Of a stretch of 5,190 bases of DNA, positions 1 through 5,190 are shown piece by piece; the stretch's first letter is position 1, and the number at the start of each line of letters is the position of its first letter. The stretch is taken from contig JAEWNU010000091.1 of NCBI GenBank assembly GCA_023456995.1, positions 1 to 5,190 of the forward strand. The letters run 5' to 3'. Source of the DNA: Bacillota bacterium. GTDB lineage: Bacteria; Bacillota; Clostridia; Oscillospirales; Ruminococcaceae. The translations under genes were made by a program, and so were the position numbers. Below the pieces are notes generated by a model, which was not told the DNA's origin, ran no database searches, and worked only from the letters and a program-made list of their open reading frames with translations.

Positions 1-368
1 CACTCAAACAGGCTGTCCAGCGCAGTTTGTGTTTCGTTGGACTGCTGTTTCCAGCTATCTAATGACCGCATGGTGCGCAGTACCAGTGTGATATCCAGCA
101 ACTCGCGCAGTGAGAGTCCGCTGCCCAGTTGAGCACGCTTTAAAGCGCCCGCACAGTTCACCATGCGATATATAATCGGATAGCCAAACCTATTTGACAG
201 CGTGTTAGCCGCCACTGTCAGGTTTAAGAGTCTGACAGCCTTTTCATACTGGCAAACCGGCTCAATTGACAGCGCCAACCGTCTGCTGTCGTCACAACTG
301 GTACAGTCCGCCAGCTGCTCGAGCACGCGCGGCAGCTCCAGCGTTGTCATGTGTTTTGGTAAAATCAT
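1..368 (-). CDS. mutS2: MutS2 family protein, N-terminal part (cut by left window edge)
   Basis: The first 122 codons of a gene that runs off the left edge. The translation begins MILPKHMTTLELPRVLEQLA and continues with a DCTSCDDSRRLAL stretch (residues 21-33), NRFGYPIIYR (59-68), GALKRAQLGSGLSLRELLDI (74-93) and LRTMRSLDSW (97-106). This is the usual N-terminal pattern of clostridial MutS2: 'LE..K.L..LA', 'RFG.P', 'L.RA..G..LS..ELL.I...LR..RSL..W'. MutS2 is a MutS-like ATPase with a C-terminal Smr nuclease domain. It has been linked to suppression of recombination and, in B. subtilis, to rescue of collided ribosomes. The ATPase and Smr domains lie outside the window, so their integrity cannot be judged. 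The start at 368 is chosen because GGAGG sits 6 bases upstream; a second in-frame Met at codon 7 is less well placed. It follows recO after 111 bases on the same strand and is probably co-transcribed with it. Confidence 0.88.
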   Translation of the reverse strand, partial: MILPKHMTTLELPRVLEQLADCTSCDDSRRLALSIEPVCQYEKAVRLLNLTVAANTLSNRFGYPIIYRMVNCAGALKRAQLGSGLSLRELLDITLVLRTMRSLDSWKQQSNETQTALDSLFE

Positions 369-374
369 AAAAGT

Positions 375-379
375 CCTCC
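375..379 (-). promoter_or_regulatory. Ribosome binding site of mutS2
   Basis: GGAGG on the minus strand, 6 bases before the ATG at 368. It is a full Shine-Dalgarno core and decides the mutS2 start over the in-frame Met at codon 7. Confidence 0.8.
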
Positions 380-416
380 GAATAGTTTAAGCCCGCAATC
401 TGCCTGGCAATTCCCA

Positions 417-444
417 TTGCTTTGATTTTCTAAAGGAAAAGCAA
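417..444. repeat. Inverted repeat in the recO-mutS2 gap
   Basis: TTGCTTT (417-423) and its exact complement AAAGCAA (438-444) flank a 14-base centre that itself holds a weak TTTTC/GAAAA pairing. No U-run follows on the minus strand and the stem is AT-rich, so it does not look like a terminator. It may be a minor mRNA structure between recO and mutS2, or chance. The rest of the 369-479 gap shows no gene and no strong promoter. Confidence 0.3.
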
Positions 445-479
445 CTTTGACAGTCTGCGGTTATCTATGCCGCTACAAA

Positions 480-1232
480 TTATTCTTCCGCAACAGAATA
501 GAAAAACCCCAGCGAACGATATTGTTTCTGAAGGTGATAGAGCATATAACTTTCGCAGATTCGTGTTAAAATGCGCAAGCCTTCTTCCGGCATCGAGAAT
601 GAATACAGTTTTTCAAACGGGCTGTAAATGATGTGGCGCATAGCCGCAAGCACCCCGTCCGATACAGGCTCCGCTCGGTACTCGACCAGATCGCAGTTAT
701 GGCAATACAGCGCACCGGTTTGCACAGAAAAACGCATATGTTCTTCATCCTGTTCGCCAAATTCACCGCAGACAGCGCAACCGGTTAAATCCGGCATGAA
801 CCCCGCCATAGTCATCAGCCGCAGCTCAAAAACCGGTTTTAAAAGCCACACCGATTTTTTGCCTTTGCTCAGCAGGTGCAGTGTGTTTAAAACCAGCCGC
901 AAGTAATCAGGGGCGGCCTCTTCAGGCGGTGCAAGCTCACAACAAAGTTCAGCTATGTAAGAGGCGAGCGAGAGTGCGACAATATTTTGACGCAGCGCAA
1001 AAAAAGATTGCTCAACCTCCGCAGAATCAATGGTGGTGCTGTCCCGGTAACGAAACAGCACCAATTTGGAATAACAAAACAGTTCAGTAGAAGAGGTTAA
1101 CCGCCCGCGGGGCTTGTTCGCTCCCCGCGCGGCAGCCGAGATAACACCATAATCACTGGTCAAAATGGTGAGCAAACGGTCGTCGCCCACCGATTTTGCA
1201 CGAATAATTATTCCGTGCGTGACACACTGCAT
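480..1232 (-). CDS. recO: DNA repair protein RecO
   Basis: A 250-residue RecO, close to the ~250 residues usual in Firmicutes. RecO works with RecR (and RecF) to displace SSB and load RecA on single-stranded DNA during recombinational repair; it acts in the cytoplasm. The N-terminal OB-fold part (about residues 1-80) carries the typical GVISAAARGANKPRGRL stretch (29-45) after DDRLLTILTSDYG. The helical C-terminal part has FELRLMTMAGFMPDL (135-149), the family hallmark, directly before a four-cysteine zinc site: C152, C155, C177 and C180 (CAVC and CHNC). This zinc site is present in many but not all RecO proteins, and all four ligands are intact here. The start at 1232 has AGGGGAG 11 bases upstream and lies inside the 3' end of the yqzL-like gene (25-base overlap), which suggests translational coupling. 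The gene ends 111 bases before mutS2. Confidence 0.95.
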   Translation of the reverse strand: MQCVTHGIIIRAKSVGDDRLLTILTSDYGVISAAARGANKPRGRLTSSTELFCYSKLVLFRYRDSTTIDSAEVEQSFFALRQNIVALSLASYIAELCCELAPPEEAAPDYLRLVLNTLHLLSKGKKSVWLLKPVFELRLMTMAGFMPDLTGCAVCGEFGEQDEEHMRFSVQTGALYCHNCDLVEYRAEPVSDGVLAAMRHIIYSPFEKLYSFSMPEEGLRILTRICESYMLYHLQKQYRSLGFFYSVAEE

Positions 1233-1381
1233 GGCATTCTTGTCTCCCCTTTAGTTTCATTCTGTCTTACAACACCGTCTTGCATCGGCTCTGTCTGACG
1301 GCTTTCTGCGGCATATTGCAGATAATCACAAACTCGACCGGTGCTGAAAAATGCTTCCCAGGCTTTTGTGTTGTCCATCAT
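1208..1381 (-). CDS. yqzL: YqzL-like small protein between era and recO
   Basis: A 57-residue protein starting MMDNTKAWEAFFSTGRVCDYLQYA. The 'W..F..TG....YL.Y' pattern (W8, F11 or F12, T14-G15, Y20-L21, Y23) resembles the YqzL family, a short protein of unknown function that many Firmicutes encode at this spot between era and recO. Position and motif support each other. The visible family-like part covers about residues 5-28. The remaining ~29 residues are polar, have no recognisable motif, and partly overlap recO. The start at 1381 is chosen because GGAGG lies 6 bases upstream; the second Met (1378) would have 9 bases and is equally possible. A longer reading from 1414 would place the ribosome binding site inside the gene and is not favoured. 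The gene overlaps recO by 25 bases, so the two are probably translated together. Confidence 0.72.
   Translation of the reverse strand: MMDNTKAWEAFFSTGRVCDYLQYAAESRQTEPMQDGVVRQNETKGETRMPCSVSRTE
1244..1250 (-). promoter_or_regulatory. Ribosome binding site of recO
   Basis: AGGGGAG on the minus strand inside the 3' part of the yqzL-like gene, 11 bases before the recO ATG at 1232. An ATG closer to it (1237) is in the yqzL frame, not the recO frame. The spacing is a little long but no better recO start is available. Confidence 0.6.
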
Positions 1382-1387
1382 AAATCG

Positions 1388-1392
1388 CCTCC
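1388..1392 (-). promoter_or_regulatory. Ribosome binding site of the yqzL-like gene
   Basis: GGAGG on the minus strand, 6 bases before the ATG at 1381 and 9 before the adjacent ATG at 1378. It is the main reason to believe the small gene is translated and to start it here rather than at 1414. Confidence 0.75.
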
Positions 1393-1586
1393 GAAAATAG
1401 TTTTCCCGGGGCAATCCAAATTATTGTCGGAAATATTTTGGGTATAGAAACTTTCTAAACTGTGAATATACGTCCAAGCTTGTTTTTAGTTAGCCAACAA
1501 GTGAACCGTATAACTGATATACTGATTCTGCTTTCGCGGGCATGAAAACACAAGCTGTACCGCCATAAAAAGGTAAGCAACTCAGA
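1393..1586. other. Gap between era and the yqzL-like gene, with small palindromes
   Basis: About 190 bases, AT-richer than the flanking genes. A 13-base perfect dyad TAGAAACTTTCTA lies at 1445-1457. A 6-bp inverted repeat CTTGTT/AACAAG (1479-1484 and 1496-1501, 11-base loop) lies nearer era. Neither is followed by a U-run on the minus strand, so I do not call a terminator. Searching the minus strand for -35/-10 pairs gave only weak matches, for example AATAAT at 1425-1420 without a good -35. A promoter for yqzL-recO-mutS2 could still be here, including one for an alternative sigma factor. No coding potential is supported on either strand. Confidence 0.5.
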
Positions 1587-2480
1587 TTATTGCTCACGAA
1601 ATCCGAAATTTTTGAGTTGTGTATCGCTATCGCGCCAGCCCTCGCGCACCTTAACCCAACACTGCAGGTTAACACGCACATCCAAAAAGCGCTCCATATC
1701 ATGCCGCGCCTCACTGGCAATTTTCTTGAGCATTGTGCCTTGCTTGCCGATGATAATGCCCTTGTGTGCATCGCGCTCACAAACGATTGTCGCATCAATA
1801 TCGATGAGGCTACCATCTTCGCGCTCACTCATCTTTTCGATAATAACCGCCGTACCATGAGGAATTTCATCTCGCATATTTCGCAGCAGCTTTTCGCGAA
1901 TGATTTCGGACACCACCGCACGTTCAGGCTGGTCGGTCAGCGTGTCATCCGGGAAAAAGTGTTCCCCTTCACAACAAAATGGCTCCAGTTCCTTTAAAAG
2001 CGTCGCAACCCCTTCACCTTTTAGCGCCGAAATCGGCACAACGGCGTCAAAGGTGTAAAGATTGGCAAACTCAGCAATTTTTTTAAGCATCAGCTCTTTT
2101 TGAGCCAGCGCGTCCACTTTATTGATAGCCAATACCGCTGGCACCTTACTGCTTTTAATGCTTTCGACCAGTTGCTTTTCGGCAACGGTTATGCTGCCAT
2201 CCCACTCGGTCACCAGAATAACGGCATCCACGTCAGAAACTGATGAGCCCGCCTGCTTGACCATAAACTGGCCAAGCTTGGATTTTGGCTTGTGTAACCC
2301 GGGTGTGTCAATAAAGACATACTGTGTTTCGCCCTCGGTCAGTACGCCTGTAATGCGATTTCTCGTCGTCTGGGGCTTGTCCGAAACAATCGCAATCTTC
2401 TCACCTAGCAGTCGGTTTAAAAGCGATGATTTGCCAACGTTCGGTCGTCCGACAATCGACACAAAAATATTCTTAGTCAT
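1587..2480 (-). CDS. era: GTPase Era
   Basis: A 297-residue Era, full length for the family. Era is an essential GTPase that binds the 3' end of 16S rRNA and acts as a checkpoint in 30S subunit assembly; it works in the cytoplasm, partly at the membrane. The GTPase motifs are all intact: G1 GRPNVGKS (11-18), switch I with PQTTR (36-40), G3 DTPG (58-61), G4 NKVD (120-123) and G5 SALKG (151-155). The C-terminal type II KH domain is seen at about 205-285, with its GIIIGKQG loop (241-248) and the following LKKIASEAR and WVKVREGWR segments. The ATG at 2480 directly follows the ybeY stop codon with no base between. GAGG sits 8 bases upstream inside the ybeY end, so translation is probably coupled to ybeY. 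A gap of about 200 bases follows before the yqzL-like gene. Confidence 0.98.
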   Translation of the reverse strand: MTKNIFVSIVGRPNVGKSSLLNRLLGEKIAIVSDKPQTTRNRITGVLTEGETQYVFIDTPGLHKPKSKLGQFMVKQAGSSVSDVDAVILVTEWDGSITVAEKQLVESIKSSKVPAVLAINKVDALAQKELMLKKIAEFANLYTFDAVVPISALKGEGVATLLKELEPFCCEGEHFFPDDTLTDQPERAVVSEIIREKLLRNMRDEIPHGTAVIIEKMSEREDGSLIDIDATIVCERDAHKGIIIGKQGTMLKKIASEARHDMERFLDVRVNLQCWVKVREGWRDSDTQLKNFGFREQ

Positions 2481-2990
2481 TTAAATTTCCTCTTCTCCGG
2501 TGATAAAGGTTTCATCCCGGGAAAGTCCCAGGCCCTGAAGCACCACTTCTTCCTTTTCATGCATGATTCGCGCCTGCATGCCGTCAGTCTCGTGGTCATA
2601 GCCCAGCAGATGGAACATGGAATGTACCGTTAAAAAACCGAGTTCGCGTTCAAGCGAATGGCCATATAGGCGAGCCTGCTCTACGGCACGCTCCATAGAG
2701 ATTACGATATCGCCCAAAATGCTGGCACCCGTCTCTTCGTTGATGTCGTAACTACCCTTTTCGCCCATCGGGAAGGATAGCACATCGGTTGCCGAATCCT
2801 TATTTCTATAAGAGGCGTTTAATTCCCGGATGCTTTCATTATCCACAAGGCTGACGCTGATTTCAGCGGGTTCTTCCATACCCTCGGCGGTGAGCACTGC
2901 ATTGCAGCAGCGCTTAATCAGCAGGCGCGCGCCTGTGGGAATTTTAACCTTTTTTTGTCGGTTTGAAATATATACTTTTGCCTTAGCCAA
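2481..2990 (-). CDS. ybeY: Endoribonuclease YbeY (rRNA maturation factor), TTG start
   Basis: A 169-residue YbeY, normal length. YbeY is a zinc-dependent single-strand endoribonuclease needed for 16S rRNA 3'-end maturation and ribosome quality control in the cytoplasm. The metal site is complete: H-x3-H-x5-H at H123, H127 and H133 within HSMFHLLGYDHE (123-134). The usual HG start of the motif is HS here, a variant I believe occurs in clostridial members. The substrate-cleft hallmark TDVLSFP (68-74) and GDIVIS (93-98) are also present. The start is a TTG at 2990: GGGAGG lies 8 bases upstream, no ATG or GTG lies between this TTG and the upstream in-frame stop at about 3009-3011, and the next Met is residue 38, inside the fold. 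It lies 27 bases after phoH and abuts era, in line with a shared role in small-subunit assembly. Confidence 0.96.
   Translation of the reverse strand: MAKAKVYISNRQKKVKIPTGARLLIKRCCNAVLTAEGMEEPAEISVSLVDNESIRELNASYRNKDSATDVLSFPMGEKGSYDINEETGASILGDIVISMERAVEQARLYGHSLERELGFLTVHSMFHLLGYDHETDGMQARIMHEKEEVVLQGLGLSRDETFITGEEEI
2489..2492 (-). promoter_or_regulatory. Ribosome binding site of era inside ybeY
   Basis: GAGG in the context AGAGGA, within the last codons of ybeY and 8 bases before the era ATG at 2480. It supports the start of era immediately after the ybeY stop. Confidence 0.65.
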
Positions 2991-2998
2991 TCGCGTTT

Positions 2999-3004
2999 CC
3001 TCCC
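2999..3004 (-). promoter_or_regulatory. Ribosome binding site of ybeY (decides TTG start)
   Basis: GGGAGG on the minus strand, 8 bases before the TTG at 2990, in the 27-base phoH-ybeY gap. The strong site compensates for the weak start codon and fixes the gene start. Confidence 0.8.
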
Positions 3005-3017
3005 AAGCTTAAAGCGT

Positions 3018-3983
3018 CTAGTGTCGTGAAGTAGGGTTATTATAATAGTGTTCATAAGCCTTGATAATTTCCTGAATCAGTCGGTGGCGCACCACGTCTT
3101 TATCAGAGAGGTGGATAATATCGATGCTGTTGATGTTTTTTAACACGCGGATTGCCTCCACCAGGCCGGATTTTTTATCTGCAAGGTCTATCTGGGTAAT
3201 ATCGCCCGTGATAACCGCCTTGGAATTCTGCCCTAAGCGGGTCAAAAGCATTTTCATTTGCTCAGGCGTTGTGTTCTGTGCCTCGTCCAAAATGATGAAT
3301 GAATCGTCGAGTGTTCTGCCACGCATATAGGCCAGCGGTGCCACTTCTATGTTACCCCGCTCGACATAACGCTGATAGTTTTCGGCGCCCAGCATATCAA
3401 ACAACGCATCATAAAGCGGCCGCAGATAGGGATCAACTTTATTTTGCAGATCACCGGGCAGAAAGCCGAGCTTTTCCCCCGCTTCGACAGCAGGACGGGT
3501 CAAGACAATGCGATTAATATCATGTGCTCTGAACGCCCGCACCGCCATCGCCACCGCCAGATAAGTTTTGCCCGTGCCGGCAGGGCCGACGCCCAACGTA
3601 ATGGTGTTCTTCCGGATAGCATCAATATATTTTTTTTGCCCAAGGGTCTTTGCTTTCAATGGACGGCCCTTTGCCGTTATACAGACCACTTCGTCGGTGA
3701 GCTGGGCAACCTTCTCCTCCTGCCCCTCGCTAACCAGCGACATAACATAATGGATATTCTGATCGGTGAGCGCCTCGCCAGTATTAATCAGAGAGATCAG
3801 CGCTTCGATAACCTTAACGGCGAGGCAGACCTGCTCCGCCTCGCCGGTGACTTTTATGTCGGTGCCGCGCAAAAGGATGCTGACGCCGTAGGTCTCCTCT
3901 ATTAGCTTAACGTTGGCGTCAAAGCTGCCAAACAGTGCCAGGGTATGCTCCATTCGTTCAACATTGATCAGCTGTTCTATCAT
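3018..3983 (-). CDS. phoH: PhoH family P-loop ATPase (YbeZ/PhoH-like)
   Basis: A 321-residue PhoH-like protein, near the ~320 residues of the Firmicutes family. The N-terminal ~110 residues (LFGSFDANVKLIEETYGV, then IKVTG) form the small KH-like region seen in this family. The ATPase core follows: TLGQKKYIDAI (113-123), Walker A GPAGTGKT (133-140), LTRPAVEAGEKLGFLPGDL (161-179), Walker B FIILDEAQN (229-237), and the sensor-like ITGDITQIDL (258-267). All are intact. The biochemical role is not fully settled; E. coli YbeZ is linked to YbeY and RNA metabolism, and helicase or nucleotide-dependent RNA roles have been proposed. Placement directly before ybeY fits this. The Shine-Dalgarno is weak (GGA, 7 bases before the ATG at 3983), but the N-terminal residues align well in style with family members, so this start is kept. 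A promoter and leader precede it. Confidence 0.96.
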   Translation of the reverse strand: MIEQLINVERMEHTLALFGSFDANVKLIEETYGVSILLRGTDIKVTGEAEQVCLAVKVIEALISLINTGEALTDQNIHYVMSLVSEGQEEKVAQLTDEVVCITAKGRPLKAKTLGQKKYIDAIRKNTITLGVGPAGTGKTYLAVAMAVRAFRAHDINRIVLTRPAVEAGEKLGFLPGDLQNKVDPYLRPLYDALFDMLGAENYQRYVERGNIEVAPLAYMRGRTLDDSFIILDEAQNTTPEQMKMLLTRLGQNSKAVITGDITQIDLADKKSGLVEAIRVLKNINSIDIIHLSDKDVVRHRLIQEIIKAYEHYYNNPTSRH

Positions 3984-4051
3984 TTAATCATCCATTCTAC
4001 CGAAATTGGCAATCCATCAGAATAATGTCCCGCACTTTTTATAGGCTGAAC

Positions 4052-4105
4052 AGCGTACAGAATGCCCATTGATGCAGTTACCATTGCAGGCTTTATCTAT
4101 ACGCT
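4052..4105 (-). promoter_or_regulatory. Predicted 5'-terminal stem-loop in the phoH leader
   Basis: On the minus strand AGCGTATAGA (4105-4096) can pair with TCTGTACGCT (4061-4052), giving a 10-bp stem with one G-U pair and a 34-base apical part. That apical part holds smaller pairings (GCC/GGC and TGCA/TGCA). The first stem base coincides with the transcription start expected from the promoter at 4111-4139. The stem is not followed by a U-run, so it is not a terminator. It could protect the 5' end of the mRNA or be part of a regulatory leader; no known riboswitch class is recognised. Confidence 0.4.
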
Positions 4106-4110
4106 TTAAA

Positions 4111-4139
4111 ATTATATCACAATTATGGATATTTGTCAC
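4111..4139 (-). promoter_or_regulatory. Sigma-A type promoter upstream of phoH
   Basis: On the minus strand GTGACA (4139-4134, five of six matches to TTGACA) is followed after exactly 17 bases by TATAAT (4116-4111, a perfect -10). The base triplet before the -10 reads TGA, giving an extended -10 (TGnTATAAT). The start of transcription would fall near 4104-4106, leaving a leader of about 120 bases before phoH. This would let phoH-ybeY-era be expressed in vegetative cells independently of yqfD, whose relatives are sporulation-controlled. Confidence 0.78.
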
Positions 4140-4164
4140 AGGGATGCTGTAAAAAAATGTCCTT

Positions 4165-5190
4165 TTAGCGCTGTAGAATTTCCACTTCCCTAGCAATATC
4201 CTTTTCAACCAGCGCACGCTCGGTTAGGTAATAGACCCCCTTCTCACACCGCCCGTCAATTTCCCGAGAAAGAACCTTTGAATCGGGGGTACTTTCTCGC
4301 AGGGCGTTTAGCTGCCGCATCGCATACTCTTTGGCCTCCAGTTCAGTAATTTCGTTTGTTTGAAGTTGTACCGGTGTCGCGGTACGCCTTAAAACCGAGA
4401 GATTTTCAGAAGAAATCAGCATTTCGCGCTGCCATGTTATTGAATACGGCTGCTCTTTCATTTTTAACGGAAAAAACATTGGTATACGAATTGATCCCCA
4501 TTCTAGATAGCTTTTGATATTTGGATTACCATTTGGAACCCAGGTGGGCTGCTTTAACGGCACCGCGATGTCCTGATCTTCATAAGTATGTGCCAAAACT
4601 TTGGCTCGGGCATATTTAAACTGTCTATTACCATATTTATCTTCCATGATGCCACTGACAATAATATCGCCCGCACTGACCGTATCACCAATTTTTACAA
4701 CTGACTGCCCCTCGTAAACCTCCATATAACGAATCTGCCCATCGCAGGCAGCCACGACGTTGCCAACCCGTGCATCCGGGTCAAGCGGATCCGGAGGAAT
4801 ATCTCGCTCGCGCAGTTCAATCTGCGCTGTGCTGCCCACGATATTAATAGCAATCCACGCAATGCGCCCATCCATGAGCCGCAGTTGTTGCTGAAGAGTT
4901 CGCGCGTCAATCTTACCAGCCCACACACCTGGTTTGACACCCAGCTCCTCTAATTCAGCGCGCAGCTCTTGCTCTGGTATGGTTATGCAGCCGTTGATAT
5001 CTACCCGCCAGACAAACTGTGAAGAAATAATCAATGCCAGCATGACGCACAAAAGCCCCACCAAAAAACCCTTCCTGCGGCGGTACCGGTGCCTGTAAAC
5101 CCACAAACCCGACTTTTTGGTGATGCGCACTTTTGTACCAGTCTGACGCGCCATAGGCCGCAGACGATGATATTGATCTGCGTTGGTGCT
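4165..5190 (-). CDS. yqfD: Sporulation protein YqfD (5' end cut by right window edge)
   Basis: The C-terminal 341 residues of a YqfD family protein (about 400 residues in B. subtilis). The frame stays open from the Met at 5154 to the window edge and reads STNADQYHRLRPMARQTGTK. This matches the family's region ahead of the membrane segment, so the Met at 5154 is internal and the true start is outside the window. Visible from that Met: a basic stretch (about 17-28, YRHRYRRRK), one transmembrane helix (about 30-48), then an outside domain beginning WRVDINGCITIPEQEL that resembles the POTRA-like fold of FtsQ/DivIB. A NVVAACDGQIRYMEVYEGQSVVKIGDTVSAGDIIVSG segment resembling a barrel-sandwich motif follows (about 130-167; resemblance is inference). 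YqfD is required for efficient sporulation in B. subtilis, but its molecular role is unknown. It normally follows yqfC, which would lie to the right. A 181-base gap with its own promoter separates it from phoH. Confidence 0.93.
   Translation of the reverse strand, partial: STNADQYHRLRPMARQTGTKVRITKKSGLWVYRHRYRRRKGFLVGLLCVMLALIISSQFVWRVDINGCITIPEQELRAELEELGVKPGVWAGKIDARTLQQQLRLMDGRIAWIAINIVGSTAQIELRERDIPPDPLDPDARVGNVVAACDGQIRYMEVYEGQSVVKIGDTVSAGDIIVSGIMEDKYGNRQFKYARAKVLAHTYEDQDIAVPLKQPTWVPNGNPNIKSYLEWGSIRIPMFFPLKMKEQPYSITWQREMLISSENLSVLRRTATPVQLQTNEITELEAKEYAMRQLNALRESTPDSKVLSREIDGRCEKGVYYLTERALVEKDIAREVEILQR

Noticed and set aside
380..479. Possible promoter for mutS2 (TTGCCA with TAAACT) in the recO-mutS2 gap
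   Set aside because: The spacing is 15 bases and the -10 matches four of six positions. This is too weak to call in a gap that probably lies within an operon.
1490..1828. Minus-strand ORF of 112 codons overlapping the era 3' end and extending into the gap
   Set aside because: It lies mostly in another frame of era, which is unmistakable. The extension into the gap has no motif and no ribosome binding site.
1590..1997. Plus-strand ORF of 135 codons opposite era, and similar plus-strand ORFs opposite phoH, ybeY and recO
   Set aside because: They are antisense shadows of well-supported genes, without recognisable motifs or convincing ribosome binding sites.
4151..4170. Run of seven T on the minus strand just after the yqfD stop, as a possible terminator
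   Set aside because: No stable GC-containing hairpin precedes the run; only a 4-bp AT pairing is visible.
4017..4217. Minus-strand ORF of 66 codons, cysteine-containing, running from the yqfD end into the phoH leader
   Set aside because: It begins inside yqfD in another frame, has no ribosome binding site, and crosses the promoter and predicted leader stem. Its composition looks random.
1..5190. Search for a mobile element, CRISPR array, tRNA, toxin-antitoxin or defence module
   Set aside because: No transposase, integrase, regularly spaced repeats, tRNA-like folds or defence motifs were seen. Every long frame is explained by conserved housekeeping or sporulation genes.

Overview
The window is a compact housekeeping and sporulation gene cluster of a Gram-positive, endospore-forming bacterium. 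It most likely comes from the class Clostridia, in the Oscillospiraceae/Ruminococcaceae neighbourhood; that placement is inferred from gene order and protein style, not from a database search. All supported genes lie on the minus strand, so transcription runs from the right edge (5190) to the left edge (1). The order is yqfD (cut by the right edge), phoH, ybeY, era, a yqzL-like small gene, recO and mutS2 (cut by the left edge). This is the well-known Firmicutes yqfD-phoH-ybeY-era-recO neighbourhood. The pgpH, dgkA and cdd genes that sit inside the Bacillus subtilis version are absent, and mutS2 follows recO.

Right part (3984-5190): the C-terminal ~341 residues of the sporulation membrane protein YqfD, then a 181-base gap. 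That gap carries the best promoter in the window (GTGACA, 17 bases, TATAAT with an extended -10 TG). It is followed by a ~120-base leader whose first predicted bases form one arm of a 10-bp stem, and then phoH begins. Middle (1587-3983): phoH, ybeY and era are tightly packed. The phoH-ybeY gap is 27 bases. ybeY uses a TTG start. The era ATG directly follows the ybeY stop with no base between. Left part (1-1586): a ~205-base gap with small palindromes but no convincing promoter, then the 57-residue YqzL-like gene overlapping the recO start by 25 bases. A 111-base gap follows recO, and then the first 122 codons of mutS2.

The genes share two themes. YbeY (endoribonuclease), Era (GTPase binding the 3' end of 16S rRNA) and PhoH (P-loop ATPase related to YbeZ, a YbeY partner in some bacteria) concern rRNA maturation and small-subunit assembly. 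RecO (RecFOR loading of RecA) and MutS2 (DNA and ribosome-collision roles) concern genome and translation quality control. YqfD belongs to sporulation. I see no mobile element, CRISPR array, tRNA, rRNA or defence system, and no evidence of a new multi-gene system. The points most worth a second look are the promoter and structured leader before phoH and the overlapping small yqzL gene.
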